Counted from the stretch's first letter, positions 36,841-46,630 are shown. The stretch: DNA of 64,000 bases from Alphaproteobacteria bacterium UBA4588 (GCA_905182195.1 CAJJAW010000008.1:212350-276349), one strand, 5' to 3'. Program-made: numbers and translations. Notes: a model not told the origin generated them from the sequence alone.

Positions 36841-38868
36841 GTGCAAAATCTCTCAAGACTGCTGAACCCACAATCAATCGCGGTGATCGGTGGCGGTGCA
36901 TGGTGCGAGTCGATTATGTCAGCGGCTCACCAAATTGGATTTAAAGGTATTTTACGACCGATCCACCCTACCGCTAAAATTATAGCAGGCATCCAGTCCT
37001 TACCCTCTCTAGAGGAGTTCCCTGGCCATATTGATGCAGCCTTTATTGGGGTCAATCGCTACGCGACGCTCGACATCGTAGCACAACTGCGTAGCCTAGG
37101 TGCTGGTGGCGCCATCTGTTTTGCCTCTGGATTTTCCGAAGCCTCAGAAGAAGACGCCACCGGACATGACCTACAAACCCAGTTGATCACAGCCGCAGGC
37201 GATATGCCAATCTTAGGGCCTAATTGTTACGGGTTTTTGAACGCATTCGATGGCTGCGGTATTTGGCCAGATCAACATGGCTGCCGCAAGGTCGAAAGCG
37301 GGGTCGCAATTTTGACTCAGAGTTCCAACATAGCGATCAATCTCACCATGCAAACCCGAGGCCTGCCTATCGGCTATGTCATTACTTGTGGCAATCAGGC
37401 ACAAACATCCCAATCTGACGTTGGCTTGCATCTTTTGGACGACCCTCGGGTCACAGCCATTGGCCTGCATATCGAGGGGTTTGGCGACCTACGCAGTTGG
37501 GAGGCTTTGGCCCATAAGGCCCATGCCAAAAATATTCCATTGATCGCTTTAAAATCTGGAAAGACACAGCAAGCACAGACCGCCGCAGTATCCCATACCG
37601 CATCAGTGGCGGGAAGCGACGCAGGTGCTGAGGCCCTACTCGCGCGACTCAGTATTCGCCGTGCAGATAGCCTGCCAGTGTTCTTGGAAGCCCTCAAGCT
37701 CAGCCACCAATTTGGTCAGCTTACCAGTAACCGTATTGCCTCAATCTCCTGCTCCGGGGGGGAGGCAGCTTTGGCGGCAGATACTGCCCATACCACAAAG
37801 CTAACTTTTCCAAAGCTCAATTCCCGTCAACGCACTGACCTGAACGCTGCATTAGGGCCCATGGTAGCTCTAGCAAATCCACTAGACTACCACACCTATA
37901 TTTGGCGAAATGAGACAGCAATGACAAAAGCTTGGGCCGCAATGGCAGATCCAGATATAGCCCTTACCCTCTTGATCAGTGACTACCCACGGGCCGACAT
38001 TTGCGATCCTAGTGACTGGGACTGTGTGACCAATGCCGCAATCGCCGCCGCACAACAGACCAAACGCCCTTATGCAGTTGTGGCAAGTTTGGCTGAGTTA
38101 ATGCCTGAGCATATTGCCAAAACCTTGATGGCAAATGGGGTTGCGGCAATGAACGGCTTAGACCACGGTATTCAAGCGGTAGATCTCTTGACACGCCAGC
38201 TGTCCCAAGATCTGAATCCAGTACTTTTGCCGGGAGCCGACCGAGACGCCAAACTAATGGATGAGCATGTCGCCAAACAGAACCTCGCTCGACATGGCCT
38301 ACTAATCCCACGGGGCATCAAAGTCTTAGATCGTGCGAAAGCCGCTCAGGCGGCGATGGCTGTGGGTTTTCCAGTGGCGCTCAAAACTCTTGGCTTGGCC
38401 CATAAAACCGGCTCCAATGGTTTGGCACTAAATCTAAACTCATCCGAAGAGGTTAACGCCGCATTGCTTAATTTGGCCCCCGGTAGCGTTTTGATTGAAC
38501 ATATGATTGCAGGAACGGTAACGGAGCTGCTTGTTGGTGTAACTCGCGATCCAGCACATGGCTTTGTGCTAACAATTGCTGCTGGAGGTACCATGACCGA
38601 GCTTCTTGATGACAGGGCAAGCCTGCTTGTGCCAGTGGCGCGGGAGCATGTGACCACAGCGCTCAACAGCCTAAATATGGCGCCTCTCATGCATGGTTAT
38701 CGCGGCAAACCATCCATTAATTTCGAAGCCCTGTTAGATGCGATTGACGCTTTGCAATCCTATGTGCTTGCGAATGCCGACAGCCTGGAAGAAGTTGAGA
38801 TCAACCCTCTGATTTGTACAGCACAAGCGGCGATTGCCGCAGATGCCCTAATAAGGAAAACTCAATGA
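36841..38868 (+). CDS. Acyl-CoA/acetate-CoA ligase family protein, ADP-forming
   Basis: A 675-residue fused NDP-forming acyl-CoA synthetase. Domains in order: CoA-binding (residues about 5-130, IAVIGGGAW), succinyl-CoA-ligase-like domain with the phosphohistidine His252 in AAVSHTASVAGSDAGAEALLAR, and a C-terminal ATP-grasp domain (residues about 460-670; GFPVALKTLGLAHKTGSNGL and VEINPLI). It activates a carboxylate with ATP, releasing ADP rather than AMP. The start is GTG 36841, with GGAAGGG just upstream. Its last four bases overlap the start of the CaiD-like gene (ATGA). Neighbours imply a substrate passed to an acyl-CoA dehydrogenase and hydratase. Confidence 0.88.
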   Translation: MQNLSRLLNPQSIAVIGGGAWCESIMSAAHQIGFKGILRPIHPTAKIIAGIQSLPSLEEFPGHIDAAFIGVNRYATLDIVAQLRSLGAGGAICFASGFSEASEEDATGHDLQTQLITAAGDMPILGPNCYGFLNAFDGCGIWPDQHGCRKVESGVAILTQSSNIAINLTMQTRGLPIGYVITCGNQAQTSQSDVGLHLLDDPRVTAIGLHIEGFGDLRSWEALAHKAHAKNIPLIALKSGKTQQAQTAAVSHTASVAGSDAGAEALLARLSIRRADSLPVFLEALKLSHQFGQLTSNRIASISCSGGEAALAADTAHTTKLTFPKLNSRQRTDLNAALGPMVALANPLDYHTYIWRNETAMTKAWAAMADPDIALTLLISDYPRADICDPSDWDCVTNAAIAAAQQTKRPYAVVASLAELMPEHIAKTLMANGVAAMNGLDHGIQAVDLLTRQLSQDLNPVLLPGADRDAKLMDEHVAKQNLARHGLLIPRGIKVLDRAKAAQAAMAVGFPVALKTLGLAHKTGSNGLALNLNSSEEVNAALLNLAPGSVLIEHMIAGTVTELLVGVTRDPAHGFVLTIAAGGTMTELLDDRASLLVPVAREHVTTALNSLNMAPLMHGYRGKPSINFEALLDAIDALQSYVLANADSLEEVEINPLICTAQAAIAADALIRKTQ

Positions 38869-39644
38869 GCCCGATCAAAACCCATGTGGAAGACGGTATC
38901 CTACAGGTTACGTTGGATCGCCCAAAGGCCAACGCTATTGATCTCGAGACTAGTAAAATCATGGGCGATACCTTTGCCGCTTTTCGTGATGATCCCAGCC
39001 TTCGGGTGGCCATTATCACCGGTGCGGGTAGCAAATTCTTTTGCCCCGGCTGGGATCTTAAAGCGGCCGCTGACGGAGACGCAGTAGATGGTGATTATGG
39101 CGTTGGTGGATTTGGTGGCCTGCAAGAGCTGCGCGATCTCAACAAGCCAGTGATTGCAGCTGTAAATGGTATTTGCTGTGGCGGTGGTCTCGAATGGGCG
39201 CTCTCTGCAGATGTTATTCTTGCGGCAGATCATGCCAGTTTTGCTTTGCCTGAAATAAGATCTGGCACAGTTGCCGATGCCGCATCGGTCAAAGTACCAA
39301 AGCGTATCCCCTATCACATTGCAATGGAGTTACTTTTAACAGGTCGCTGGTTTAATGTTGAAGAGGCCAAAACTTGGGGGTTAGTCAATCACTCCTACCC
39401 TGCCGGCGAGCTTATTGCGCAGGCTTGGGATATGGCGCGGCTTTTGGCCAGTGGCCCACCTTTGGTTTACGCTGCAATAAAGGAGATCGTCCGCGATGCT
39501 GAGAACAGCACGTTTCAAGATAGTATGAACAGGATCACCCAAAGACAACTGGCATCTGTGGATATTTTATACGCCTCTGAAGACCAACTAGAGGGTGCAA
39601 AAGCCTTTGCCGAAAAGCGGGATCCAGTTTGGAAAGGGAAATAA
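38865..39644 (+). CDS. Enoyl-CoA hydratase/isomerase, carnitinyl-CoA dehydratase-like
   Basis: A 259-residue crotonase-fold protein, read from ATG 38865 that overlaps the ligase stop. The oxyanion-hole segments are GSKFFCPGWDLKAA and CCGGGLEWALSADVILA; the catalytic Glu is placed in FALPEIRSGTVADA, where the CaiD-type Glu is found. The sequence pattern (GWDLKA, GGGLEWALS) is that of CaiD-like proteins. It closes a three-gene set with acyl-CoA dehydrogenase and ADP-forming ligase. A carnitine/crotonobetaine or other short branched acyl substrate is plausible but not shown. Confidence 0.9.
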   Translation: MSPIKTHVEDGILQVTLDRPKANAIDLETSKIMGDTFAAFRDDPSLRVAIITGAGSKFFCPGWDLKAAADGDAVDGDYGVGGFGGLQELRDLNKPVIAAVNGICCGGGLEWALSADVILAADHASFALPEIRSGTVADAASVKVPKRIPYHIAMELLLTGRWFNVEEAKTWGLVNHSYPAGELIAQAWDMARLLASGPPLVYAAIKEIVRDAENSTFQDSMNRITQRQLASVDILYASEDQLEGAKAFAEKRDPVWKGK

Positions 39645-39677
39645 TTGACTAAGGCACACAAGGCTTAAGTGGATGAA

Positions 39678-40319
39678 TTAAGTCACAGACTTGCGAAATA
39701 AGGCAATTACACCGTTATCTTTGGCGTGAGGTCCGGTGGCCCCCTCAAGGTAAAATTGCACCGGGCGCAGCTCTAGATCATGGATTCTGCCCGCCAACCG
39801 CTCAAAGGCAGCCTCAAAGCCAGCCGGGATAAAATAGGCGCTGTTGATTGAAAGGCAAAACCGTCCGCCTGGTTTGGTAATCCGCAGCAATTCATCCAAG
39901 GCGGCCGCATCCACATGTCCATGGGTGAAGGTTCCTGCACTAATGATGAAATCATAAGTATCTGCGGCGATTGGCAAGCAGCCCATAAGGTCCCCCTCAA
40001 TCATGGCATTATAACAACCTTTTGAGGCCGCAACCGCGAGCATTTCAACTGAAATATCCAACGCATCAATCTTTGCCAAGCCATGAGCAGCTAAGCGTTG
40101 GCCCACTAGCCCAGTACCTGCGCCCACGTCCAGCACTCGGCCAATCTTCTCGCTCCCAACAACACTCACAAAAGTATCCGCCACCCGCGCGGGTAGAGCA
40201 TAGCCCATGTGATCTGCAAATTCGTGATCATAAGTCTGGGCCCACTTTGCGTAGAGGCGTTTGTTGTCCTCAGGCGACTTCAAGGAATAAGCGGTATCTA
40301 ACTCTGGTTTTTTAGTCAT
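39678..40319 (-). CDS. Class I SAM-dependent methyltransferase
   Basis: A 213-residue methyltransferase from ATG 40319. The SAM-binding motif I is VLDVGAGTGLVGQRLAAHG, followed by IDALDISVEMLAVA (motif post I), and the catalytic-region GTFTHGHVDAAALDELLRITKPGGRFCLSIN. Substrate is unknown; proteins with this opening (YAKWAQTYDHEF) are small-molecule methyltransferases of the Williams-Beuren-like group. Its start is 60 bases from the divergent epimerase start. Confidence 0.88.
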   Translation of the reverse strand: MTKKPELDTAYSLKSPEDNKRLYAKWAQTYDHEFADHMGYALPARVADTFVSVVGSEKIGRVLDVGAGTGLVGQRLAAHGLAKIDALDISVEMLAVAASKGCYNAMIEGDLMGCLPIAADTYDFIISAGTFTHGHVDAAALDELLRITKPGGRFCLSINSAYFIPAGFEAAFERLAGRIHDLELRPVQFYLEGATGPHAKDNGVIALFRKSVT

Positions 40320-40379
40320 AGGTGATCCTGCGGCAATTCTACTCTTCTCGTATTGGTAATTAAAGCCTATCACCGCACT

Positions 40380-41219
40380 ATGACCAAGAGATTACTTTGC
40401 CTCGGATATGGTTTTTCAGCCCGCGTGTTAGCGCCGGTGCTGCAAACTTTGGGTTGGAGCATCGCTGGCACCACCCGCAACCCAGCCCGCGTTCTTGAAA
40501 TGCACTCTGAACATGTTGAACCCATCCTCTGGCCCGGGGATGATTTGCATGCAGCCCTCAGTGACGCCTCACATCTTTTGATTTCAGCGGCACCCTCGGC
40601 TCAAGGTGATCCATTTTTGAGCACAATCGATCTGGCGCAGCATGAGTTTTCTTGGGTAGGGTATTTATCAACGACCGGCGTTTATGGAAATCATGATGGG
40701 GCTTGGGTGGATGAAACTGCCCCACTGACCCCTACAACGCAGCGTGGGCAACATCGGGTGCAGGCCGAAGCCGCTTGGGCCGCAACAAATTTACCGGTCC
40801 ACATATTTCGCCTTGCAGGTATTTATGGGCCAGGGCGTGGGCCATTTTCTAAAGTGCGCAATGGCACTGCGCGCAGGATCATCAAGCCAGGGCAAATGTT
40901 CAGCCGCATTCACGTAGATGACATTGCACAGGTGGTAGCAGCCTCAATTGCGCAACCGCGGCCAGGCGCAATTTACAACTTATGTGATGATGACCCAGCG
41001 CCACCGCAAGATGTGCTCGCCTATGCTGCTCGGCTTTTAAACATGCCACTGCCACCCGCAGTTGATTTCGAGATAGCAGAAATGACTTCTATGGCGCGCA
41101 GTTTTTATTCAGAAAACAAGCGAGTCCGGAACGATCTTATAAAGTCTGAGCTGAGTATTTCTCTGAAACACCCAAGCTACAAAGAAGGATTGCAAAGCTT
41201 ACTGGAATTGGAAACCTAA
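40380..41219 (+). CDS. NAD-dependent epimerase/dehydratase family (extended SDR, YeeZ-like)
   Basis: A 279-residue atypical extended SDR from ATG 40380. The nucleotide loop is CLGYGFSARVLAP (residues about 5-17), followed by AGTTRNP; the active-site region has VGYLSTTGVYGN and later IFRLAGIYGPGRGPFSK. It lacks the canonical YxxxK spacing and resembles the YeeZ subgroup of unknown function. It ends 19 bases from the convergent dxs. Confidence 0.85.
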   Translation: MTKRLLCLGYGFSARVLAPVLQTLGWSIAGTTRNPARVLEMHSEHVEPILWPGDDLHAALSDASHLLISAAPSAQGDPFLSTIDLAQHEFSWVGYLSTTGVYGNHDGAWVDETAPLTPTTQRGQHRVQAEAAWAATNLPVHIFRLAGIYGPGRGPFSKVRNGTARRIIKPGQMFSRIHVDDIAQVVAASIAQPRPGAIYNLCDDDPAPPQDVLAYAARLLNMPLPPAVDFEIAEMTSMARSFYSENKRVRNDLIKSELSISLKHPSYKEGLQSLLELET

Positions 41220-41238
41220 ACCAATTTTAAGATTTAGA

Positions 41239-43164
41239 TCAGGCCCTGGCTTTGAGTTTGGAAACGCCCAAAGCATCCAAGACTTTGGTATGTATGTCTT
41301 CAGCCGAAAGCTTGGCCTCACGGTACATGTCCGCCGGACTAGCGTGATCTATGAACGTATCAGGCAGGACCATGGAACGGAATTTCAACCCGTGATCAAA
41401 CACCTCCTCCTCTGCCAAAAGTTGGGCAACATGGCTGCCAAAGCCTCCAATAACTCCCTCCTCAATCGTGATCAAAACGTCATGATCAGCAGCAAGCTGT
41501 AAAATCAGCTTGCTGTCTAAGGGCTTGGCAAAACGGGCATCAGCGATTGTAGGTCTAATCCCCTGAGCAGCCAAGGTTTCAGCGGCAATACGCACTTCGC
41601 TCAACCGTGTACCAAACGACAAAATCGCAACTTTACTGCCTTGTTCTACAATTCTACCTTTACCTATCTCCAGAGGTTCTGCCGTCTCGGGCATATCACA
41701 GCCTACGCCTTCTCCCCTCGGAAAACGAAATGCAATAGGTCCATCGTCATAGCCCACAGCCGTTGCAACCATACGTGATAGCTCAGCCTCATCAGCCGCA
41801 GCCATCACCACAAACCCCGGAAGGTTTGTCAGAAAGCTGATGTCAAAAGCACCAGCATGAGTAGCACCATCGGCCCCGACCAAGCCCGCGCGATCAATAG
41901 CAAACCGCACAGGAAGGCGCTGTATGGCGACATCATGCACTACTTGATCGTATCCACGCTGCAAGAAGGTAGAATACATGGCGCAGAAGGGTTTCATACC
42001 ACCTGCAGCCAGGGCTGCGGCAAAGGTCACCCCATGTTGCTCAGCAATGCCAACATCAAAACACCGGCTGGGATAGCGTTCTGCAAAAAGATTGAGCCCT
42101 GTTCCATCAGGCATCGCGGCAGTTACAGCACAGATTTTATCATCCTGCGCTGCATGCTCCAACAATGACTTCGCAAAAACTGAGGTATAGGAAGGCGCAT
42201 TCGAAATCACTTTCTTCTGTGTACCAGTCACCACGTCAAATTTACTAACCCCGTGACCCTTATCCCGAGCAACCTCAGCTGGGGCATAGCCCTTGCCTTT
42301 TTGCGTGATCACATGAATCAGCATAGGCCCAGTCGCGCGCTCTTGCACCGTGCGCAGAACGGGTAATAGTTGGTCCAGATCGTGGCCATCAATCGGTCCA
42401 AGATAGCTAAACCCAAGCTGCTCAAACATAGTACCGCCGACGGTCATGTGCTTAACCATATCACGGGCGCGCTTGGCCCCCTCACGAAACGGTCCCGGTA
42501 AAAGCGACATGGCGCCTTTGGCCGCCGCTTTAAATTCTTGAAATGGTGCGCCTGCATACAATTGGCTTAAATATGCAGACAGCGCCCCAACCGGAGGGGC
42601 AATCGACATTTCGTTATCATTTAAAATTACGATCATACGCTTCTTAAGGTGACCAGCATTGTTCATAGCCTCAAAGGCCATACCAGCGCTCATCGCACCA
42701 TCCCCAATTACAGCAATCGCATCGCCTATGCCATGCTCTGGTGCACCGCCCAAATCACGCGCAACGGCAAATCCAATAGCCGCCGAAATTGAGGTGGAAG
42801 AATGCGCCGCACCAAAAGGATCATAGGCGCTTTCACTTCGCTTGGTGAAGCCACTAAGGCCATTTTTTTGGCGCAGTGTTCTTATGCGGTCTCGGCGTCC
42901 AGTTAGAATTTTATGCGGATAGGTTTGATGCGATACATCCCAAATGATCCGATCTTTAGGCGTATCAAACACGGCATGCAGCGCCACGGTCAGCTCAACC
43001 ACACCCAAGCCAGCACCTAAATGCCCACCAGTTTCAGACACGACTGAGACGGTTTCCGCCCGCAACTCATCAGCCAAGCGTCGTAGTTCTTGGTCCGTGA
43101 ATTTCTTCATATCTGCCGGAGTTGAGACTGTATCCAGAAGCGGCGTTTTGGGGCGCTGGGTCAA
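41239..43164 (-). CDS. dxs: 1-deoxy-D-xylulose-5-phosphate synthase
   Basis: Dxs condenses pyruvate and glyceraldehyde 3-phosphate, the first step of the MEP isoprenoid pathway. The 641-residue thiamine-diphosphate enzyme has the N-terminal [20 protein letters not shown], the TPP site [18 protein letters not shown], and the transketolase-like central domain with [18 protein letters not shown] carrying the catalytic Glu. The start is taken at TTG 43164 (reads [11 protein letters not shown]), with AAGAGG seven bases upstream and only 13 bases after the ispA stop; an in-frame ATG 43200 would overlap ispA. Last gene of the petP-dxs operon, so made together with IspA. Confidence 0.96.
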   Translation of the reverse strand: MTQRPKTPLLDTVSTPADMKKFTDQELRRLADELRAETVSVVSETGGHLGAGLGVVELTVALHAVFDTPKDRIIWDVSHQTYPHKILTGRRDRIRTLRQKNGLSGFTKRSESAYDPFGAAHSSTSISAAIGFAVARDLGGAPEHGIGDAIAVIGDGAMSAGMAFEAMNNAGHLKKRMIVILNDNEMSIAPPVGALSAYLSQLYAGAPFQEFKAAAKGAMSLLPGPFREGAKRARDMVKHMTVGGTMFEQLGFSYLGPIDGHDLDQLLPVLRTVQERATGPMLIHVITQKGKGYAPAEVARDKGHGVSKFDVVTGTQKKVISNAPSYTSVFAKSLLEHAAQDDKICAVTAAMPDGTGLNLFAERYPSRCFDVGIAEQHGVTFAAALAAGGMKPFCAMYSTFLQRGYDQVVHDVAIQRLPVRFAIDRAGLVGADGATHAGAFDISFLTNLPGFVVMAAADEAELSRMVATAVGYDDGPIAFRFPRGEGVGCDMPETAEPLEIGKGRIVEQGSKVAILSFGTRLSEVRIAAETLAAQGIRPTIADARFAKPLDSKLILQLAADHDVLITIEEGVIGGFGSHVAQLLAEEEVFDHGLKFRSMVLPDTFIDHASPADMYREAKLSAEDIHTKVLDALGVSKLKARA

Positions 43165-43177
43165 TGCAAAAACCTCT

Positions 43178-44062
43178 TCATGTGGAACGTGATACGGCAA
43201 ACTGTGCCGCAGCTTTTAATGTTGAAGCACGGTCACCAAATATGACCAGCGACTCGCAGGCTTCATCAACCAAATCTTGAGCGCGGCGCTTAGCTTGTTC
43301 TAAGCCCAGAAAGGAAACGAACGTGGCCTTGCCAGATACACTGTCTTTACGCACCGCTTTACCAACCAATGCTGCGTTACCTTCGACATCTAAAATGTCA
43401 TCAGTAATCTGAAAGGCCAAACCCAAAGCTTGCGCGTAACGTCGAAAGGGTCCCGCATCGGTACCCACCAAAACTGCGCCCGCTGTTGCCGACCATTCAA
43501 ACAAAGCCCCAGTCTTATTTTGTTGTAATTGTGATATATCGGACAGAGTGAGCGGTTTAAGGGCAGTCTCAGCAGCCATATCCTGTGCCTGACCCAAAAC
43601 CATTCCTTGGCCACCGCTAGCTCGTGCCAGACTTGAGATCAGGGCCAACCGAACTTTAGGATCAGAACTACATTCAGGGAGCGTCAACAGCTCAAATGCG
43701 AGTGTTTGCAAAGCATCCCCAACCAACACAGCAGTCGCCTCATCCCATTTTTTATGTACCGTTGGTTGCCCGCGGCGCAAGTCATCATTGTCCATACAAG
43801 GCAAATCGTCATGCACCAGCGAATAGGCATGCATCGCTTCCACAGCCGCACCGGCATGTATGGCACCTGCCCCTGGCGCACCCACAAGCGCTGCACTTTC
43901 AGTTACCAAAAACCCACGCAACCCTTTGCCTCCAACCACAGCATAGCGCATGCCCTCAGCCACTGGCAGTCCACCTAAAGGCTGCAGTACATCTGCAAGA
44001 CAAGCCTGCGTGGCTGAAGCTGCAGCCTTGAGTTTTAAGAGGAAATCAGAGTTTTGCATCAT
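43178..44062 (-). CDS. ispA: Farnesyl/geranyl diphosphate synthase
   Basis: A 294-residue trans-isoprenyl diphosphate synthase making C15 (or C10) diphosphate from IPP and DMAPP. The first aspartate-rich motif is [10 protein letters not shown] (from residue 85), with four residues between Asp pairs as in bacterial FPP synthases, and the second is [12 protein letters not shown] (near residue 217). The segment [10 protein letters not shown] in motif I is slightly unusual where GGKRLRP is normal: the Arg is kept, but Lys-Arg is replaced by Lys-Gly. It lies between xseB and dxs, the standard xseB-ispA-dxs order. Confidence 0.95.
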   Translation of the reverse strand: MMQNSDFLLKLKAAASATQACLADVLQPLGGLPVAEGMRYAVVGGKGLRGFLVTESAALVGAPGAGAIHAGAAVEAMHAYSLVHDDLPCMDNDDLRRGQPTVHKKWDEATAVLVGDALQTLAFELLTLPECSSDPKVRLALISSLARASGGQGMVLGQAQDMAAETALKPLTLSDISQLQQNKTGALFEWSATAGAVLVGTDAGPFRRYAQALGLAFQITDDILDVEGNAALVGKAVRKDSVSGKATFVSFLGLEQAKRRAQDLVDEACESLVIFGDRASTLKAAAQFAVSRST

Positions 44063-44083
44063 GTTCTCAGGAGCGACGCACGC

Positions 44084-44326
44084 TCAACTCGCGTCCAGAG
44101 GGGCAACGCCAGTGGGCTGCCCATCACCATTCAACGTAATGGCCGCAACTTTTTCTTCAGCAGATTTCAACTTGGCTTCACAATGCGCCTTTAAAGCTGC
44201 GCCACGTTCATACAAAGAAATTGATGCATCGAGGGCAACATCGCCACGTTCGAGTTGTGTCACCACCTGCTCTAGCTCGGCCATCGCGGTTTCAAAGCTC
44301 ATCTCATCAATCGATGCATTAGCCAT
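44084..44326 (-). CDS. xseB: Exodeoxyribonuclease VII small subunit
   Basis: An 80-residue helical protein that binds the XseA large subunit to form exonuclease VII, which degrades single-stranded DNA. It has the diagnostic pattern FETAMAELEQVVTQLERGDVALDASISLYERG. It overlaps the HDAC-like gene by eight bases and precedes ispA by 21 bases. The xseA gene is not in the window. Confidence 0.95.
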   Translation of the reverse strand: MANASIDEMSFETAMAELEQVVTQLERGDVALDASISLYERGAALKAHCEAKLKSAEEKVAAITLNGDGQPTGVAPLDAS

Positions 44327-45248
44327 TTGTCTGCTCCTTCAAAACTTTCACATGCGCCACAGCGGAGGCTGCCAACGCTTCAAGATCATAGCCGCCTTCG
44401 AGGCAGGATACTACCCGGCCTTGGCAATGCTTTGACGCCAGTTCGCAAAGCCGTTCCGTTACCCAAGAGAAGTCTGCTTCAATTAGCTTCATCCCAGCAA
44501 GTGGATCAGCTTTGTGGGCGTCAAACCCAGCCGAGATCAGCAAAAACTCTGGGGCCCAGCGATCTACTGCAGGTAATATCTGCGACTCCATCACTGCTCG
44601 GAAGGCCTTGCGGCCTGCGCCCTCCGGTAGTGGACAGTTGATAACATTCTCATAAACCCCGGTCTCATGGGCATGGCCAGTACCTGGATAGAGGGGCATT
44701 TGATGGGTGCTGGCAAATAAGATACGACTATCGCCTTCGACCAAATCTTGTGTGCCGTTACCGTGATGCACATCAAAATCAACAATCGCAACGCGCTTCA
44801 GTCCATGATGGTCCAAGGCGTGTTTTGCAGCTAGGGCTACATTTCCAAAAAAACAAAAACCCATTGCGGTTTCATGTTCACAGTGATGCCCCGGCGGTCG
44901 CGTGGCGACAAAAACATTGTGGGCCTCGCCTGCCATCACCATATCAACGGCGCGGATCGCGCCACCAGCAGCCCGTAAAGCCGCTGTAAGTGTCCCAGGC
45001 GACATATGCGTGTCAGCGTCCAAAGAGCTCCAGCCTGATTGAGGGGCCGCAGCACGGATTGCATTAATATGACGCTGTGGATGAACACGTAATAAGTCGT
45101 CATCTGTAATCAAAGGTGCGTTGACACTCTCCAAACCCAATGGAGCCAACGCAGCCAACACATATTGCAGCCGTGCCACCTGCTCAGGATGACCAGGTAC
45201 ATTTAAGTGTTGCAGGCAATCGGCATGGGTGATGATTTTGGTAGTCAT
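44319..45248 (-). CDS. Histone deacetylase family protein
   Basis: A 309-residue class II HDAC-like (acetoin utilisation/acetylpolyamine amidohydrolase type) zinc hydrolase. The catalytic histidine pair is in RPPGHHCEHETAMGFCFF, zinc ligands in VDFDVHHGNGTQ and SAGFDAHKADPLAG. Bacterial members deacetylate polyamines or proteins. Its start overlaps the petR stop by four bases and its stop overlaps xseB by eight, placing it inside the petP-petR-xseB-ispA-dxs operon, an arrangement known in Rhodobacterales. Confidence 0.94.
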   Translation of the reverse strand: MTTKIITHADCLQHLNVPGHPEQVARLQYVLAALAPLGLESVNAPLITDDDLLRVHPQRHINAIRAAAPQSGWSSLDADTHMSPGTLTAALRAAGGAIRAVDMVMAGEAHNVFVATRPPGHHCEHETAMGFCFFGNVALAAKHALDHHGLKRVAIVDFDVHHGNGTQDLVEGDSRILFASTHQMPLYPGTGHAHETGVYENVINCPLPEGAGRKAFRAVMESQILPAVDRWAPEFLLISAGFDAHKADPLAGMKLIEADFSWVTERLCELASKHCQGRVVSCLEGGYDLEALAASAVAHVKVLKEQTNG

Positions 45249-45958
45249 GATATGTATCTCTGCTCCGGAGCCAGCATGTAGCCCGCCCCACGAACCGTTT
45301 GCAAATACCGTGGTTGCTTTGGATCACTCTCGATTTTGCGTCTTAATCGCGTGATTTGGACATCAACCGCTCGTTCCTGCGCCTGGCCTCCATCACGCTC
45401 AAGCTGTTGTACCAAACTGGTTCGGCTAACGGGCACGCTGGGAGCACCGGCAAATATACGCATCAAATTACTTTCGGTTGAGGTAAGCCGAACGCGCGCC
45501 GCGCCTTTCCAAAGCTCGCCACGAACAACATCATAGCTCACCTCACCAAAGCGCATAATCTTTGGAACATTCACATTGTTCTCTGGCGCGGGCACCCGCC
45601 GCAAGATCGCATTAATCCGCAACAAAAGCTCTTTCGGTTCAAATGGCTTCGCTAGATAGTCATCCGCTCCAGCCTCCAGTCCCAAAATACGGTCTTCCGT
45701 TTCGCCCCTAGCAGTGAGAAGCAAGATCGGGGTGCTGCGCGTTTCGCGTAAATACTTGGTCAGTGATACGCCATCCTCGCCCGGCATCATCACGTCCATG
45801 ATGATCAAATCAAAATCGAGCCCCAACAAAATACGCCGTGCATGGCCAGCATCACGGGCGGCGGATACCAAAAACCCGTTTCGCATCAGAAATTTTTGCA
45901 ATAAGGTCCGAATGCGCTCGTCATCATCAATAATCAACAAATGTGCATCAGGCGTCAT
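45245..45958 (-). CDS. petR: Response regulator PetR, OmpR/PhoB family
   Basis: A 237-residue response regulator. The receiver domain has the acidic pocket DDDER (residues 11-15), phospho-acceptor Asp55 in IIMDVMMPG, and the conserved Lys in ADDYLAKPFEP; the C-terminal winged helix ends with VDVQITRLRRKIE and YLQTVRGAGYML. It is translationally coupled to petP (four-base overlap), the arrangement of the petPR operon first described in Rhodobacter capsulatus upstream of cytochrome bc1 function. No histidine kinase gene lies beside it. Confidence 0.92.
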   Translation of the reverse strand: MTPDAHLLIIDDDERIRTLLQKFLMRNGFLVSAARDAGHARRILLGLDFDLIIMDVMMPGEDGVSLTKYLRETRSTPILLLTARGETEDRILGLEAGADDYLAKPFEPKELLLRINAILRRVPAPENNVNVPKIMRFGEVSYDVVRGELWKGAARVRLTSTESNLMRIFAGAPSVPVSRTSLVQQLERDGGQAQERAVDVQITRLRRKIESDPKQPRYLQTVRGAGYMLAPEQRYIS

Positions 45959-46467
45959 TTATGATCTCCTCCAGAAACCTGTTGGTAATGCCCTTTGAGC
46001 TCCGGATCCATCATAGCTTCTAGAACCGTGCAAAACCCATGTACAGATTCAGCCCCAGCTTGCCGATAGGCTGCGCGCATACGGTCGCGCTGCACGTCTG
46101 ACAGCGCGCGCTCAAGCTCAGTGCCAGGGTCAGTCAGGGTCAGGTGGCGCTGCCTCTTATCGCGGCTTCCCACTTCGTTGAGCACAAGGCCATCTTTAAT
46201 TAATGTACGAAGTACACGATTTAAGCTTTGCTTGGTCACGCCCAATGTGGCCAGCAAATTATTGACCGTTGTACCCGGGCTTCTTTGGATAAAATGCAAA
46301 GCCCTGTGATGAGCGCGGCCATATGATTTCTCTGCCAAAATTCGGTCTGGGCCGGCGGTAAACCCGCGATATGCAAAAAACATCGCCTCAATACCTTTTC
46401 GCAGTTGCTCATCAGTTAAAAATAACAACCCACGGGTATTTTCTGACCAACCCTGCCCTTGCGCCAT
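45955..46467 (-). CDS. petP: MarR family regulator PetP
   Basis: A 170-residue MarR-type winged-helix regulator. The recognition region reads VNNLLATLGVTKQSLNRVLRTLIKDGLV and the wing GSRDKRQRHLTLTDPG. The opening WSENTRGLLFLTDEQLRKGIEAMFFAYRGFT is characteristic of PetP. It is first in the operon petP-petR-HDAC-xseB-ispA-dxs, with four-base overlap to petR. Two TGTC/GACA dyads lie upstream and are candidate operators. Confidence 0.9.
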   Translation of the reverse strand: MAQGQGWSENTRGLLFLTDEQLRKGIEAMFFAYRGFTAGPDRILAEKSYGRAHHRALHFIQRSPGTTVNNLLATLGVTKQSLNRVLRTLIKDGLVLNEVGSRDKRQRHLTLTDPGTELERALSDVQRDRMRAAYRQAGAESVHGFCTVLEAMMDPELKGHYQQVSGGDHK

Positions 46468-46503
46468 GCCCTATCCTTTCGATCAAACTGTAAACCAATA
46501 ATA

Positions 46504-46520
46504 TGTCAGTGTTGTTGACA
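46504..46520. promoter_or_regulatory. Inverted repeat between petP and ilvE, candidate operator
   Basis: TGTCA (46504-46508) and TGACA (46516-46520) form a dyad with a seven-base spacer, 37 bases before the petP start, the sort of length MarR dimers bind. A second dyad, TTATGTC (46564-46570) and GACATAA (46590-46596), lies closer to ilvE. Both share the TGTC half-site. Regulation by PetP is inference. Confidence 0.4.
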
Positions 46521-46630
46521 TTCCAAGAATCAATTGTTAGCGATTATGATATTTTGCGTAATATTATGTCCGAAACGGCCGTATTTTGCGACATAAATGC
46601 AAATTTGACTGACCAAAGGGAGAACTACAC

